From Acanthornis magna (lineage: Eukaryota > Chordata > Aves > Passeriformes > Acanthizidae), in the NCBI GenBank assembly GCA_036785705.1, contig JAWUZG010000138.1, positions 3,348,501-3,412,500 of the forward strand: a stretch of 64,000 bases of DNA, read 5' to 3'. Below are positions 12,943 to 22,960 of the stretch, in pieces; within the stretch, counting starts at the first letter, position 1, and every line of letters starts with the position of its first letter. The notes beneath the pieces are model-generated. The model was not told the DNA's origin, did not search any database, and saw nothing but the letters and a program-made list of their open reading frames with translations. The translations under genes were made by a program, and so were the position numbers.

Positions 12943-13091
12943 AGTGTCCAAGGCCACATTGGAAGGGACTTGGAGCAGCCTGTTCAGTGAAAGATGTCCC
13001 TTCCCCTACTAGGGGGGTGGGACAAGATGATCTTTAAGGTCCCTTCCAACCCAACCCATTCTGTGACTCTACAAATCTATAATTCTGTGAA
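12943..13091 (+). mobile_element. CR1 LINE 3' fragment
   Basis: The wording AAGGTCCCTTCCAACCCAAC followed by CATTCTGTGACTCTAC and ATTCTGTGAA is the standard avian CR1 3' end with its short ATTCTGTG terminal repeats. It is heavily 5'-truncated, as usual for CR1, and in sense on the + strand. Confidence 0.9.
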
Positions 13092-15429
13092 CTTCTGAGC
13101 TTCTCTGTGAGCCCAGCGCAAGTCCTGTTTTTCAGCAGTCATCTGAGAGGTGCCTTTGTGCAGGTCTGGAGGAAAAGGAGTCAAAACAGAAGCCAGGGAA
13201 GGAAGATTTTGGTTTGTGGGTTCCCATTCCTGGAAATGCAGAAGGATTTGATTGCAGCAGAGTGGTGCTGTCACAGGACACATTCCTGGCCCGCTGGCCC
13301 TCCTGGCCACCCCTTTGCATACATGGGAAACTTGATTTGCTAAGAAATGTTCTCTGGAAATCCCTTTCCAGCACCACAGGGGCTTTGTGCACACTTTGCT
13401 CTTCTCCCAGCCGAGGGGTTCCATGAGTTGCTTTGGAGATGCTTGTGGAAAAATGACTTTCATATTTAATTCCTCGCTCTCTATCCCTGTATTGGCTGTT
13501 GAGCATCTCTGGAGCAGAGGAAGTGGCCCTCGGGCTCCTGGAAGGAGAGACGTGGCTGAATGTGTGCCATCTGAACTTGCAATGATGCGGGCATTTCTGT
13601 GGAGTCGGCAGGAACTCACACTTAGATATTCAGATGTTTCTACCTTGCCCCTCAGCTGTGAGGGACGAAGTAGCTCAGGTGAGCACAAAGGCAGAGCGGT
13701 GCTGCCAGCCCAGTGTCCCCAGCTTGGAGCTGTTCCCTCAGAGCCGGCTGGTGCCACACTGTCCCTGGCACAGCGAGCTGTCCCCAGGTCAGGGTTTCAC
13801 ACCGCATGCCTTGGGGCGTTTACAGAGAACCCAAAGGTCTAAATGAGCGTCAGCAGAGCACAGCCTCAGCTTCCTCCTGCTCCTGCCTCGGGCTGCTCGG
13901 CAGCTCCAGGGGCAGGAACGGAGCTGGGAGGTGCCGGAGCTGCCGGCGCTCCGTGGTCCTGATCCAGCTGCAGCTCCATCAGCTCCAGCATCGCTGTCGG
14001 TGTCGCTGCAGCCACGCTCGATGGAACTGCTCCTCGTGGGCAGGAGCCACTGGGGATGCCATTCCTGCTCTCTGTGTGACTCTAAAAGCCAGCTGGCATC
14101 ACTTCCCGCCGCCTGCTGTCACCCTGGAGCGTGGCATTGTCATCGCCAGGATCCCCTGAACTCAGAACAGCTGAGAAGTAAGGAGGAGCACAGCTCCCTG
14201 CTCTCAGGAGCTCCCAGGAACATGCTGGAGTCAACATCTTTTGGAGGTGCCTCTGCCCAGAGCCCTTTCCCCGAGTTGGCTGTGTCAGCCTGGTGGCCCC
14301 ACGCTGCTGTTTGTCACTGCTGCAGCCCTGCACGGCCCCTCCCTGCCCTCCTCCGCTTCCTTCCGCTGCCACGAGCCCCCCCAGACCATGTTTGGTAACT
14401 TCCTCAGCTGCTCTGGGCCCCCAGGAGCAAAACCAGCAGCTCCCAGTGCCTCAGGTGGGGAGGGAATGGGACAGGAGGGGGCACGCTGCAGCCCCAGCAC
14501 CCAGAGGAGTTTGGCCTCTGCAGCTCTGGCCCTTCAGACACTTCCCAGTTCCTCCAGTTCAGGGATGTGCCTGAAAAGCTGGGTCTGAAATGAAGTGGTG
14601 GGAATGGGGCAGAAGAGGGGGAAAGATCAGACTGGCATCCCAGGCTGGCATCCAGTGAAGAGCTCGAGCCAAGAGGGGCTGGCACACAAAGCTCCACCTG
14701 AGCTGTTTCCCAGGGCAGTGCTTTGGGGCAGGTGGCACCATGACATCGACACCAGACCTTCCCTGCCCGGCTATTTTTGCTGCCTCAGGATTTCTTCGGA
14801 ACTGCTGGTGGCCACTCAGCCGGTGAAGGCTGAGCCCGTGTCCCTCCGCAGGGGTTTCACCTGGCACAGGTGACGCAGGCACCCACGGCTCTCGTCCCAC
14901 GCACTTCGCACAGCAACCAGTTGTGTCAATGGGTCACCAATGAAAGGGGATTTTGGCTCTGACTGCCTTTGCTTTTTTTAAAATTCGCTGGAATTTCACT
15001 GCAAAACCCACAGCTATTTTGGCCCCCGAGCAGGTTTCGAGTCTCGGAGCAGCAGCGGCAGCGGTCACTCTCTTCCGACAACCGAAATCCGCAGAGAAAC
15101 CCTCTCAGGTTTCTGCCCCTGCCCACAGCACTGGCTGGGTGGGATCCGGCCATGAGCCCCATGTGCAGGTGCGCCAGGGGACAGGTGTGGCAGCCAGGAC
15201 TAAAGGTGGGATAGGCCTTTGCTCAGTAGCAGCCCTGAAGGCAACAGGAAAAGGCCATTCCCATGGGCAGCATGTCCCCAGCCTGGTGTCACCAGCCTAG
15301 GCTTGGCACTGGCACAGAGTGGCTAAGGGTTTGCCCAGAAAAGGTGAGGGAAAGGGCAGTGCAGAGAGGAAAGGAAAAGAAGCTCACATCATGGAAGGAT
15401 GGAGGAAGAGAGGCAGGGAGGAATGGAGA

Positions 15430-15455
15430 TGTGGATGGCTGGAGGGAAGGATGGA

Positions 15456-15494
<39 letters not shown>

Positions 15495-15890
15495 AGGGAT
15501 GGATGGATGGATGGATGGATGGATGGATGGGGGGATGGATGGATGGATGGATGGATGGACAGGGATGGATGGATGGATGGAGGGATGGATGGATGGATGG
15601 GTGGATGGATGGATGGAGGGATGGATGGATGGATGGATGGATGCATGGATGGATGGATGGGTGGATGGGTGGATGGATGGATGGATGGGGGGATGGATGG
15701 ATGGGGGGATGGATGGATAAACAGCAGGATGGTGGGATGGATGCATGGATGGATGAGGGGCAGAATGGCAGGAGGAAGGGATAGATGGAGGGGTGTACGA
15801 CTGGAAGAGTGAAGGGTGGAAGGGAAAGTGGCGGGGGGGACAAATGGGTGTGACGTTGGATGGATGCATGGGTGGATGGATGAGGGGATG
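15430..15890. repeat. (GGCT)n/(GGAT)n compound tetranucleotide repeat
   Basis: About nine GGCT units (15457-15494) run into a long, mildly interrupted GGAT array (15499-15720) with degenerate GGAT-rich sequence to about 15890. Because a tetranucleotide without a stop word reads open in every frame, it gives frames of 130-500 codons on both strands (MDGW and IHPS repeats), which are not genes. It ends just upstream of the PIK3R5-side CpG island. Confidence 0.95.
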
Positions 15891-15954
15891 ACGGCCCGTG
15901 TGAACGGCAGCACGGCGGCAGGGAGCGAGGGACAGAGGGAGTGCTGGATGAACG

Positions 15955-16690
15955 GAGGGAAGGACGGAGCGCTGGGTGGACGGAGGGCAGGTGGGGGCGC
16001 GTGGCCGCGCCGGGGCGGGGCTGGCGGAGGCTCCGCCCCGCACACGTGCGCGGCCCGCCCCGCCCCGGTGCCGCCGGTGCCGCCCGGCGCGGAGCGGAGC
16101 GGAGCCCGGCGAGAGCCCGGCGGGGCCAGCGAGGATGGGCAGGGAGCCCCGGCGGCAGCTGCCCCGCAGGTGGGAGAGCCGGGGACGGGACGTGTGGTGT
16201 GACCAGGGCGGGGACACCGTGCACACATCGAGCCCGGGGTGTCCCTGTGCCCGGAGCGTCCGTGTGACCGGGGCGGGGGCACCGCGCACACACCGAGCCC
16301 GGGGTGAGCGGGACGGGGGGCTCCGTACATCGCGAGCGTGCGGAGGACGAGGGGTTTCTTGTCTCCCGGGGTGTCCGGTAACGCGTGGGCTCGGGGCGTT
16401 GCTGCACAGGGCACCGCCGTGCCCGGAGGGGGCTGTGTGTTTTGCGGGGGGCTCGTTGTAAATGGGGTAACGGGAGGGGGACTGAAACCGGCGTAATGCG
16501 GACATCCCGGGTAACTGCGGGCGTCCCCTTAAACCCACCAGCGGGGCTCACTACCCGGGGTGGGGGTTTCCCTCGCACCCTTGGAAGGGGCACCCCGCAC
16601 CGCGTCTCCGCCGGGGTGCCCTGGCAGCGCAGGGTGCTCTGTGGCTGGCCAGGAGGAGCCGGTGTCACCCCGCGGCTGGGGACGGCCCGG
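15955..16690 (+). promoter_or_regulatory. CpG-island promoter candidate for PIK3R5
   Basis: CpG dinucleotides are dense here while flanking DNA is CpG-poor. GC boxes such as GGGGCGGGGC (about 16013-16022) and CCCGCCCCGCCCC (about 16055-16067) cluster upstream of the donor at 16169. There is no TATA box, as usual for this promoter class. It is the nearest CpG island upstream of the PIK3R5 coding exons that also has a + strand donor. Orientation and gene link are inferred. Confidence 0.6.
16080..16169 (+). other. PIK3R5: Candidate non-coding exon 1 of PIK3R5
   Basis: This is an inferred first exon inside a CpG island. A clean donor CGCAG/GTGGGA lies at 16169/16170, about 32 kb upstream of the coding exon 2. 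GC boxes and repeated GGAGC elements lie just before it. It contains an ATG at 16135 in an excellent context (A at -3, G at +4). If spliced straight to 48027 that frame stops after 13 codons, so it would be an upstream ORF and not the protein start. The 5' edge is a guess, other non-coding exons may lie between, and another donor-like GTGAGC occurs near 16303. Confidence 0.45.
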
Positions 16691-16871
16691 CTGCCGTGAC
16701 TCATTTCGGGACTCGGTGTTTGTTTTCCTCCGCGGCCCCACGGAGCTGCTGCTCGGGGCCCAGGTGTGGGGCCGTGCCCGCCCCAGGGGACCACCCTGCC
16801 GTGGCTGGGTCCCCGGGAAATCCCGGGGGCTCTCCACTCCCCGCCTGGAGTTTTGGCAGGGCTGCTGGCAG

Positions 16872-16880
16872 TGACTCAGC
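16872..16880. promoter_or_regulatory. NF-E2/MAF/BACH-type site TGACTCAGC
   Basis: TGACTCAGC occurs about 700 bases downstream of the candidate exon 1 donor, and a plain AP-1 site TGACTCAT lies at about 16698. Such sites are typical of myeloid and erythroid enhancers, which would suit PIK3R5. A short motif alone is weak evidence. Confidence 0.3.
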
Positions 16881-19261
16881 CCGGTCACTGCAGCAGCAGC
16901 CCTCCCCTGAAGGGACCCAAAGGTCACAAGTCGCCTGTTGCTCCCTCCGCTGGCTCTGCGCAGCCCGAGGGGGCTGAGGTGCAGCCCCAGGGAAGGTTCT
17001 GCTTTGGCAACAGGATGTGGTTTGGGATGTGACAAGCTCAGCAGCGTGTCGCCCCTCCGGCATCGGGGGCTGGACACGCGCCAGCCCCGAGCTGTCCCTG
17101 CGCTGCCTCTTGCAGCAGCCCGTGCTGAGTGCTGTGCCTGCCAAGGAGCACCTTCCGCCAGGTGCTTCTGTGGCCTCCCACTGTCACCAGTGTCACCCAG
17201 TTAGTGCCCAGCCTGGCCTCGGGCCGTGCTCCCTCCTGCACCTCCACGAGAGGATGTTGAGCTGCTCCGGAGGTGTGAGCCCTGAGGGAGGAAAAGGCTC
17301 TTCTGATTCAAATCACTAACGAAAGCGGGAGAAAAGAGCTTTCAGCCCTTTGTTTTCTTGTTTGTGACAATCTGGCTGCTGTCACCCTGCACCCGTTAGC
17401 TTTGCTAAGGGCTGGTTTCGGGGCTCTGCTGCTCCCGGTGCAGCAAAACTGCTCAGGCAGCTGCAGGCTGGTGCTGCTCCTGCTGCTTGTCCTGATGCTG
17501 AACAGCTGCAATTTATTTCGTTTTCCCATTTAGACCAGTATTCAAAATCTCAGTTCGGTTCAAACTCCAGGGATATGCAGGATATCAATGCTTTAATTTT
17601 CCTGGGTGTCAGAAAGTTCTCTTGGTTTGATGTTCGGTTTTTTTTTCTCTTGTTCAAAGCAAAAACTCGGATGGAGTAGCAAAGTGTTTCCGAAACCTGG
17701 TTGCAAAGTGGTTTGGAGCTCTGGGTGTTGCTCAGATTAGAGCTCAAATGCAGAAAGGTGAGAAGATAACGAGCAGAGCCTGGCCATGGTGGTTGCAGTG
17801 GTTCCATCCCACAGTGATGGTGACTCTGTGAGGCTGGGGGGCACAGCTGCTGCTGGGGATGCTCCACAGCTTTCTGAAGGAAGCGGCTGAGCAGAGCCAG
17901 GGTTGCTGCAGCGGGAGCTGGACGTGAGTGTGGTCCGAGGCCAGCTGCAGCCTCGCGATGTTGTCCTGCTGAGTTGAGGAGGGGGGACCTCAGCGCTCTG
18001 CCTTCCCTGGCTCTGTGTGGCCATCCCTGTCCTGTTCCCGGCAGTTCTGCAGCCTGCCCAGGGCAGAGGAAAGGGGATGAGACATGTTGGAGATGCTTCT
18101 ACAGAAGGAGAAAGCAGAGCGCTGGTGTGCTTTGCTTGGGTGTGGGCAGCCCCACATCTCTGCTGCTGTAGGATGGTGCTGCTGGCTCTTCCCTCCTCCC
18201 CATGAAGATCAGGGCATCCATTTGGGAGAGAAACCAACCCAAACTGGCCCCAGGTGCCTTTTTACTGAATGTGAAAATGAAGATGTGGGTTTTGCACTAG
18301 GAAGGAAGAACTGAGTGCAGTGGGAAGTGTTGGCAGAGAGGGAGCAGTGGCTGCTCTGGCAGGGTGAGCTGCCTGTGCTGCAGCAGCCCCCAGAGCTGAG
18401 GGATGCCAAATTCAGTGCTCTGGCTCTGCTGGGGACCAGGGATGCCCCAGCATGGCATGGGGACCTTGCCATGCTGCAGCTCACCCTGGAGTAGTTTCAA
18501 CTTCTCTTTTTTGGGTGCCCACTGAGCACGGCGGGGCTGCCCAATTTTGCATTATTATTCTGCAAGGGGGAAATTGTGCCCGAGGGTGTCAGGGGAAAGT
18601 GCTCAGGTGGGTGCCCAGGGTGGTTCTGAGAAGTGAGAGGGTCCTTTTATGTCTGAACTCTGCTCCCAGCAGCGGTTTGAATTCCAGGTGAGAGGATGGG
18701 GAGGGAGGATGAGGGTTTTATGGAAGCTCTGCCCTCTCCAAATCCCTGGGCACTGCCCTGCTGCCCAGCAGGTCTTCCCTCATTGCAGCTCTGTGCTTTG
18801 CTGGTTTGGGCTGGAAATGTCACTCCTTGAAGGAGAATGTGACCTGTGGATGCAATCCAGGATCCACAGCCGCAGCTCTTTCCCTCCTCTCTCCAAGGCT
18901 TCTCTCAGGGGTTCGGCAATGCAGGACTGCCCATCCTTGTCCTCTCTCCCATGTCCGGTGTGAGGACAGGGTCCCTCCCATCCAAAGCCATCGCCGGGGG
19001 GCTCTAGGTGACCTCTGCGTCCACCTGGGGTGGGGTTGGGGCTGTTTGGTGCCGTGGGTGTGATCCGAGGATATTCCCGAGGATCCAGCGAGCATCTCGC
19101 TGTGCCGCAGCCCGGAGGGGTGGACAGGACCTGTCGCCAGTGCTCCCTGCTGGCACCGAGCCCGGCAGCGGCCTCCCGGGTGGGAGCCTGGGGAGCGGCC
19201 GCAGCTCCCGAGCGCCTTTCCCAGCGTGGAGACCAAACCCCGCCGTTCCCGTCCTTCTGAT

Positions 19262-19755
19262 CTGTCTTTGGCTGCCAATTAGCACGACGTGAGAACTTGT
19301 CTCCCTGCTGACGCGCCCGTGTGACTCCTCAGATGCTTTAATTGCGGTGTTTTCGGCGGTCGGGTGCAATGAAATGGTAATTGTTGTGATTGTGTGCCGG
19401 GCGGGAACTGAGAGATGCAGCCCTTTGGCGAAGCCTAATTAGGAAATAGGGACACTGTTGGGAATGGCTCTGCGATGTGATTTTCCTAATGAAAGCCACT
19501 GAATAGGCAGCCTTGTAATGAAGAACAGCCTCGCAAGGGCACTGCCAATTGCTCTTCTCTAGTGTTAATTTTGTATTTCCTCCCCATTGTTTCTAATACC
19601 CTCTTGGAAAAGCTTGAAGATAAAATGCTTTATTTCCTTGCGCCTCGTATCCTGTTTGGCAAGCGGCGACTGGAGCATGTGCATCTGGAATACATGAGAG
19701 GCCAGGCAGGAGCTCCTTCAGACTTGTTCATCTCTGATTTCAAGCTCTGCCACTG
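19262..19755. promoter_or_regulatory. Dense homeodomain-motif block, candidate enhancer
   Basis: Within about 500 bases are CCAATTAGCACG, CTTTAATTGCGG, GGTAATTGTTG, CCTAATTAGG, CCTAATGAAAG, GTAATGAAG and CCAATTGC. The composition and lack of repeat character resemble a conserved developmental enhancer. A 64-codon + strand frame at 19562-19756 has no known motif. A target could be NTN1 or PIK3R5; this is inference. Confidence 0.45.
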
Positions 19756-19759
19756 AAGG

Positions 19760-19779
19760 AAAAAAAAAAAAAAAAAAAA
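19760..19779. repeat. Poly(A) run of 20
   Basis: An uninterrupted A20 directly follows the AT-rich block. No retroposed gene body or target-site duplication is recognised to its left, so it may be a simple homopolymer. Confidence 0.9.
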
Positions 19780-20230
19780 GCAACTTCAGCTTGCGGCGGA
19801 TGGGCTCCCTGGCGGCTGGCGCAGCGGGAATGCCGGGCTGGGGTGGCAGATGTGCGGCTGGAAGGGAGTGATGCTCCGAGAGCGTGCTTTGGGGGTTAGG
19901 AGCCCGAGGCTGGGCTGGTTTCACCTCAGCTGTGTTTCACCTGCAGCACCTGGGAGCTCGCCCAGGTTCAGTCTCCTGCCGCAAAGCCGAGCCCGGAGCT
20001 GCCCGGGGCAGCTGTGGCTGAACGCTCCCACCTGCGCCGCTCCTTCCCGGAACGGGCCCGGAGCCCCCGGCGTGCCCGGGGAGGGCTCGGGGCTGCCTCC
20101 CCACCTGGGCCGGCCGGGGAAAAGCTCCGCACGTGTTTTCAGCCAGCAGATGTGAGTGTGAGCCTCTCGCTGAGTTAAAAGGGGAATAGGAAAGCGCTCC
20201 CTGGCTGCGTGGGGCGGTGCCGTGGCGCTG

Positions 20231-20278
20231 TGACATTTATCAATGACAATTATCAGTGGCAATTATATCAATGACTCA
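20231..20278. promoter_or_regulatory. TATCAATGAC motif cluster with AP-1 site
   Basis: Two copies of TATCAATGAC (about 20239 and 20266) flank CAATTATCAG and CAATTATA, and the second copy runs into TGACTCA, a consensus AP-1 site. Cores fit PBX/HOX, GATA and AP-1 binding. Short and unverified. Confidence 0.4.
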
Positions 20279-21450
20279 GGGTGCCGCAGGGGCACTGTTT
20301 GTATTTGTAAGGGAGATGGGGATGGGCCTTGGCTTCCCCTCAAATGCTCTGTTTCATTGCTCAAAATTCCACAGCGCTTGAGCTGAGAGCAGCTCCGGTG
20401 CTCCCGAAACACTGCTGGTGCTTATTTTGGAGTGGGCTGAAGCAGAAGTGAGCAGAGCTGGCATGAGCAGCCCATGTGGTGGGGGTGCCCGGGGCTGGAG
20501 CACTCTGGAGCCCCGTCCCCGGTCACGCCGCTCACGGCTGCCCGACACTGCTTTGTCTGAGCAGGAAGAGCTCAGCTCCAACCTGATCTTGTGACTGTCC
20601 TAAACAGCTGCTGGGGGAGGGAATTTGCCATGTTTGGATCCTGTGTTGGAGGGGTTTGTGTGGTCACTTGGGGGTGTTTTCACTCCCGTGTTTGCCTGTT
20701 CCAGCGCAGGGCTGTGTGGATGGGGCACGGCTGCTGTGTGCACACTTTGGGAAAGGCCCTGAGCCTGCAGAAGTGTTTTTCATCCCTTCCACAAAGGCCC
20801 ATTCTTTGTTGTCTCAAATTAGGATGAAACGCTTCCCCTTTCAGCTGCTTCCCCCATTGCTGTGTGTCTATTTAAACCCTCAGCCCAGAGGCTTCTCGGC
20901 AAACAAGCTCCCATCCTTTCAGGTGGCATTTCCCTTTTCTCATTGTTTCTGGCAGTCTGTACATGTGAAACTCCACAAATGTTTCTTCATTCTCAGTGTC
21001 TTTGTGTTGATAAAACTCATAAATGGATACACACAGAGTCTGCAGCTGCCTGGGGGAGGCACAGCCACTCTCAGGTGTGGAGGCTTTGCAGCGGGACTCA
21101 GGGAATTCCAGCCTGGGACAGATCCCTGCTGCTCCTCATCCAGCTTTGGGAATCCTGCCTGTCTGACAGGGCTTCTGCTTGAGGCCTCCCTGGATTAATT
21201 AGCTGCATTGCAATCAAAGCCTACAAGGTTAATGTTCCCAAAGGCCTGCTCATTACATGGAAATTGTCCCCAGATTGATCTGGTCCTGATGCCAGGGGGT
21301 GCAAATCCCTTAGGGAACTCCAGGATGTGAAGGAATGGTTGCAAACTCACTTTTATGGCCCAGAGCCCACCCAGAGCCTGGGAACTCTGTGGCCCTGAGC
21401 TGCCAGATCCTGGTGCTGGGTTTAGAAGTGATGGAGGATAGTGAGCGATG

Positions 21451-21631
21451 AACACAATCCCATCTGCTCCAGGTGAGTGTTAAACAATCCCACCTGCTCC
21501 AGGTGAGCATTAAACACCATCCCACCTGCTCCAGGTGAGTTTAAACACAATCCCACTTGCTCCAGGTGAGTTTAAACAATATCCTACCTGCTCCAGGTGA
21601 GCTTAAACAATATCCCACCTGCTCCAGTTGG
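21451..21631. repeat. 31-bp minisatellite, six copies
   Basis: Units start at about 21451, 21483, 21513, 21544, 21575 and 21606. The common core is CACCTGCTCCAGGTGAG, which contains two inverted E-boxes separated by three bases. Units 1, 3 and 4 also contain CAGGTGAGT, a near-consensus 5' splice site on the + strand. Copies differ by a few substitutions. Confidence 0.92.
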
Positions 21632-22729
21632 GCTCCAACCAGATCACCATGCGATGCTTTAGGATGAAGGGAACAGCCTCTGAGCATGGGAATTGGGTTT
21701 TTCCAGTCACTGTCCTTGCAGCTCTCAGGAGCTCGGCTGGGATGAAGGACTGCCCCTTCAGGGAGAAAGCCCTGTGCCAGGATGCTCCTGCCCATCCTGG
21801 GAGGAGCTGGAAGTGGAATGTGTGCAGCACTCCTTGCTCCTGGGATGGGTGCCGGGGGGGGATCTGGGGCCTTGCTCTGCAGGTCAGGGCTGTGCCAGCC
21901 TGGATGGAGGTTCTTCAGAGCTGGGTTGGTCTTGGTGTCGCTCATGGCTGTTGTGTCACCTTCAGATACAGTCCCTGAGCTGGAGGGAGGGGATGGAGAG
22001 CCATGGATAGGGCCTATGGAGAAAGATCACCTCTTGGCTTGTCCTCTCCATGAATTCTTGGGCTGGCAGGGATGTGGCTCTGATGGCTACACTGGGCCAG
22101 CCCAAAGGATGGCCCAGCTCAGGGCCCTTGGCAGGGACCGTCCAGGGGCCTGGACCTTGCTCCCTGTGGTGTGACTGCCCCGAGCCACCCTGTGCCAGCA
22201 CCTTCCCTTTGTGCAGCCCGGCCTCCTGCACATCTGCAGCTCTGGCACATCTGGGACACAGGTTTGGCACAGCTGGGCTGCAGCACTGAGCCTGCTGCTC
22301 CCCAGAGGTGAGCACGGGGTTTGGGAAGGTTTCATTGCTCTCCTCTCCAAAGGAAGTGTGGATGCTGCCGTGGCAGTTTGAAGGTGCTCAGGGGATGGAG
22401 CCTGGGCTGGCCACTGCTGGCTCATGCCATCTCTCCTTGGGCTGTCTGCCCATGTGGAGACTTCCTTTATTCCCAGCAGTCCATGGGGATGCTGTGGTTG
22501 TGCCTCTCAAAGGGGGGTCCTGTGAGATCTGTAAGTCCCAGCCCTACCTGTCCTTGGCCTGAGGGTGATGGGGACAGCCAAAAACGTCCCTGCCACCCTC
22601 TGTCCTTTGTGGCGCTCCAGCCAGCGGTGCTGAGAGTAAACTGAAGGGTTTGGGCAACCAAGCCAGGGACTGAAAAGGCTCCTGGGTTCCCAGCAGGGCC
22701 TCCACAATGGCAGGAAGCAACTTCTAAAG

Positions 22730-22960
22730 CTTCCTTTGGCTACACAGGGCCTTGAGGGAAAGATTTACTTGCTTGTTTATGCTGGAAGTTAATCTGTTTA
22801 GTGGGTTTGGCATTAGAGCTCACAAAAAGCCCTCAGAAATGGTCACGCTGCTTGTTTGTAGGGCTTTGTCTCTCACTCACTTTGTTTCACAGCTGGAGGA
22901 GTTAAGCAGAGACAGAGCCAATTGAAATCTCACGTGTAAACTTGTTTTTCCAAATAGCCA
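22730..22960. other. AT-rich unique block, possible regulatory element
   Basis: TTTACTTGCTTGTTTATGC and GAAGTTAATCTGTTTAG carry forkhead-like and homeodomain-like cores. No coding or repeat signature is seen. Confidence 0.25.

Larger units (their letters stand above)
7870..15430. other. Intergenic DNA with few identifiable elements
   Basis: Unique-looking DNA without recognisable exons. It holds a G-rich hexanucleotide repeat near 10.05 kb, a TGAT microsatellite near 12.82 kb and one CR1 3' end near 12.95 kb. A homeodomain-like patch (GGACTAATTAGCACC) lies at about 11406. Open frames on both strands look random. Confidence 0.5.

Noticed and set aside
15289..16794. 501-codon - strand frame rich in HPSIHPS
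   Set aside because: It is created by reading the GGAT/GGCT tetranucleotide array, which lacks stop words, and continues into a CpG island. No domain or splice structure supports a protein.
17545..17575. tRNA B-box-like GGTTCAAACTCC
   Set aside because: No matching A box or cloverleaf arms nearby.
19562..19779. Processed pseudogene ending in the A20 tract
   Set aside because: The 64-codon frame upstream resembles no known protein, there is no target-site duplication visible, and the block looks regulatory.
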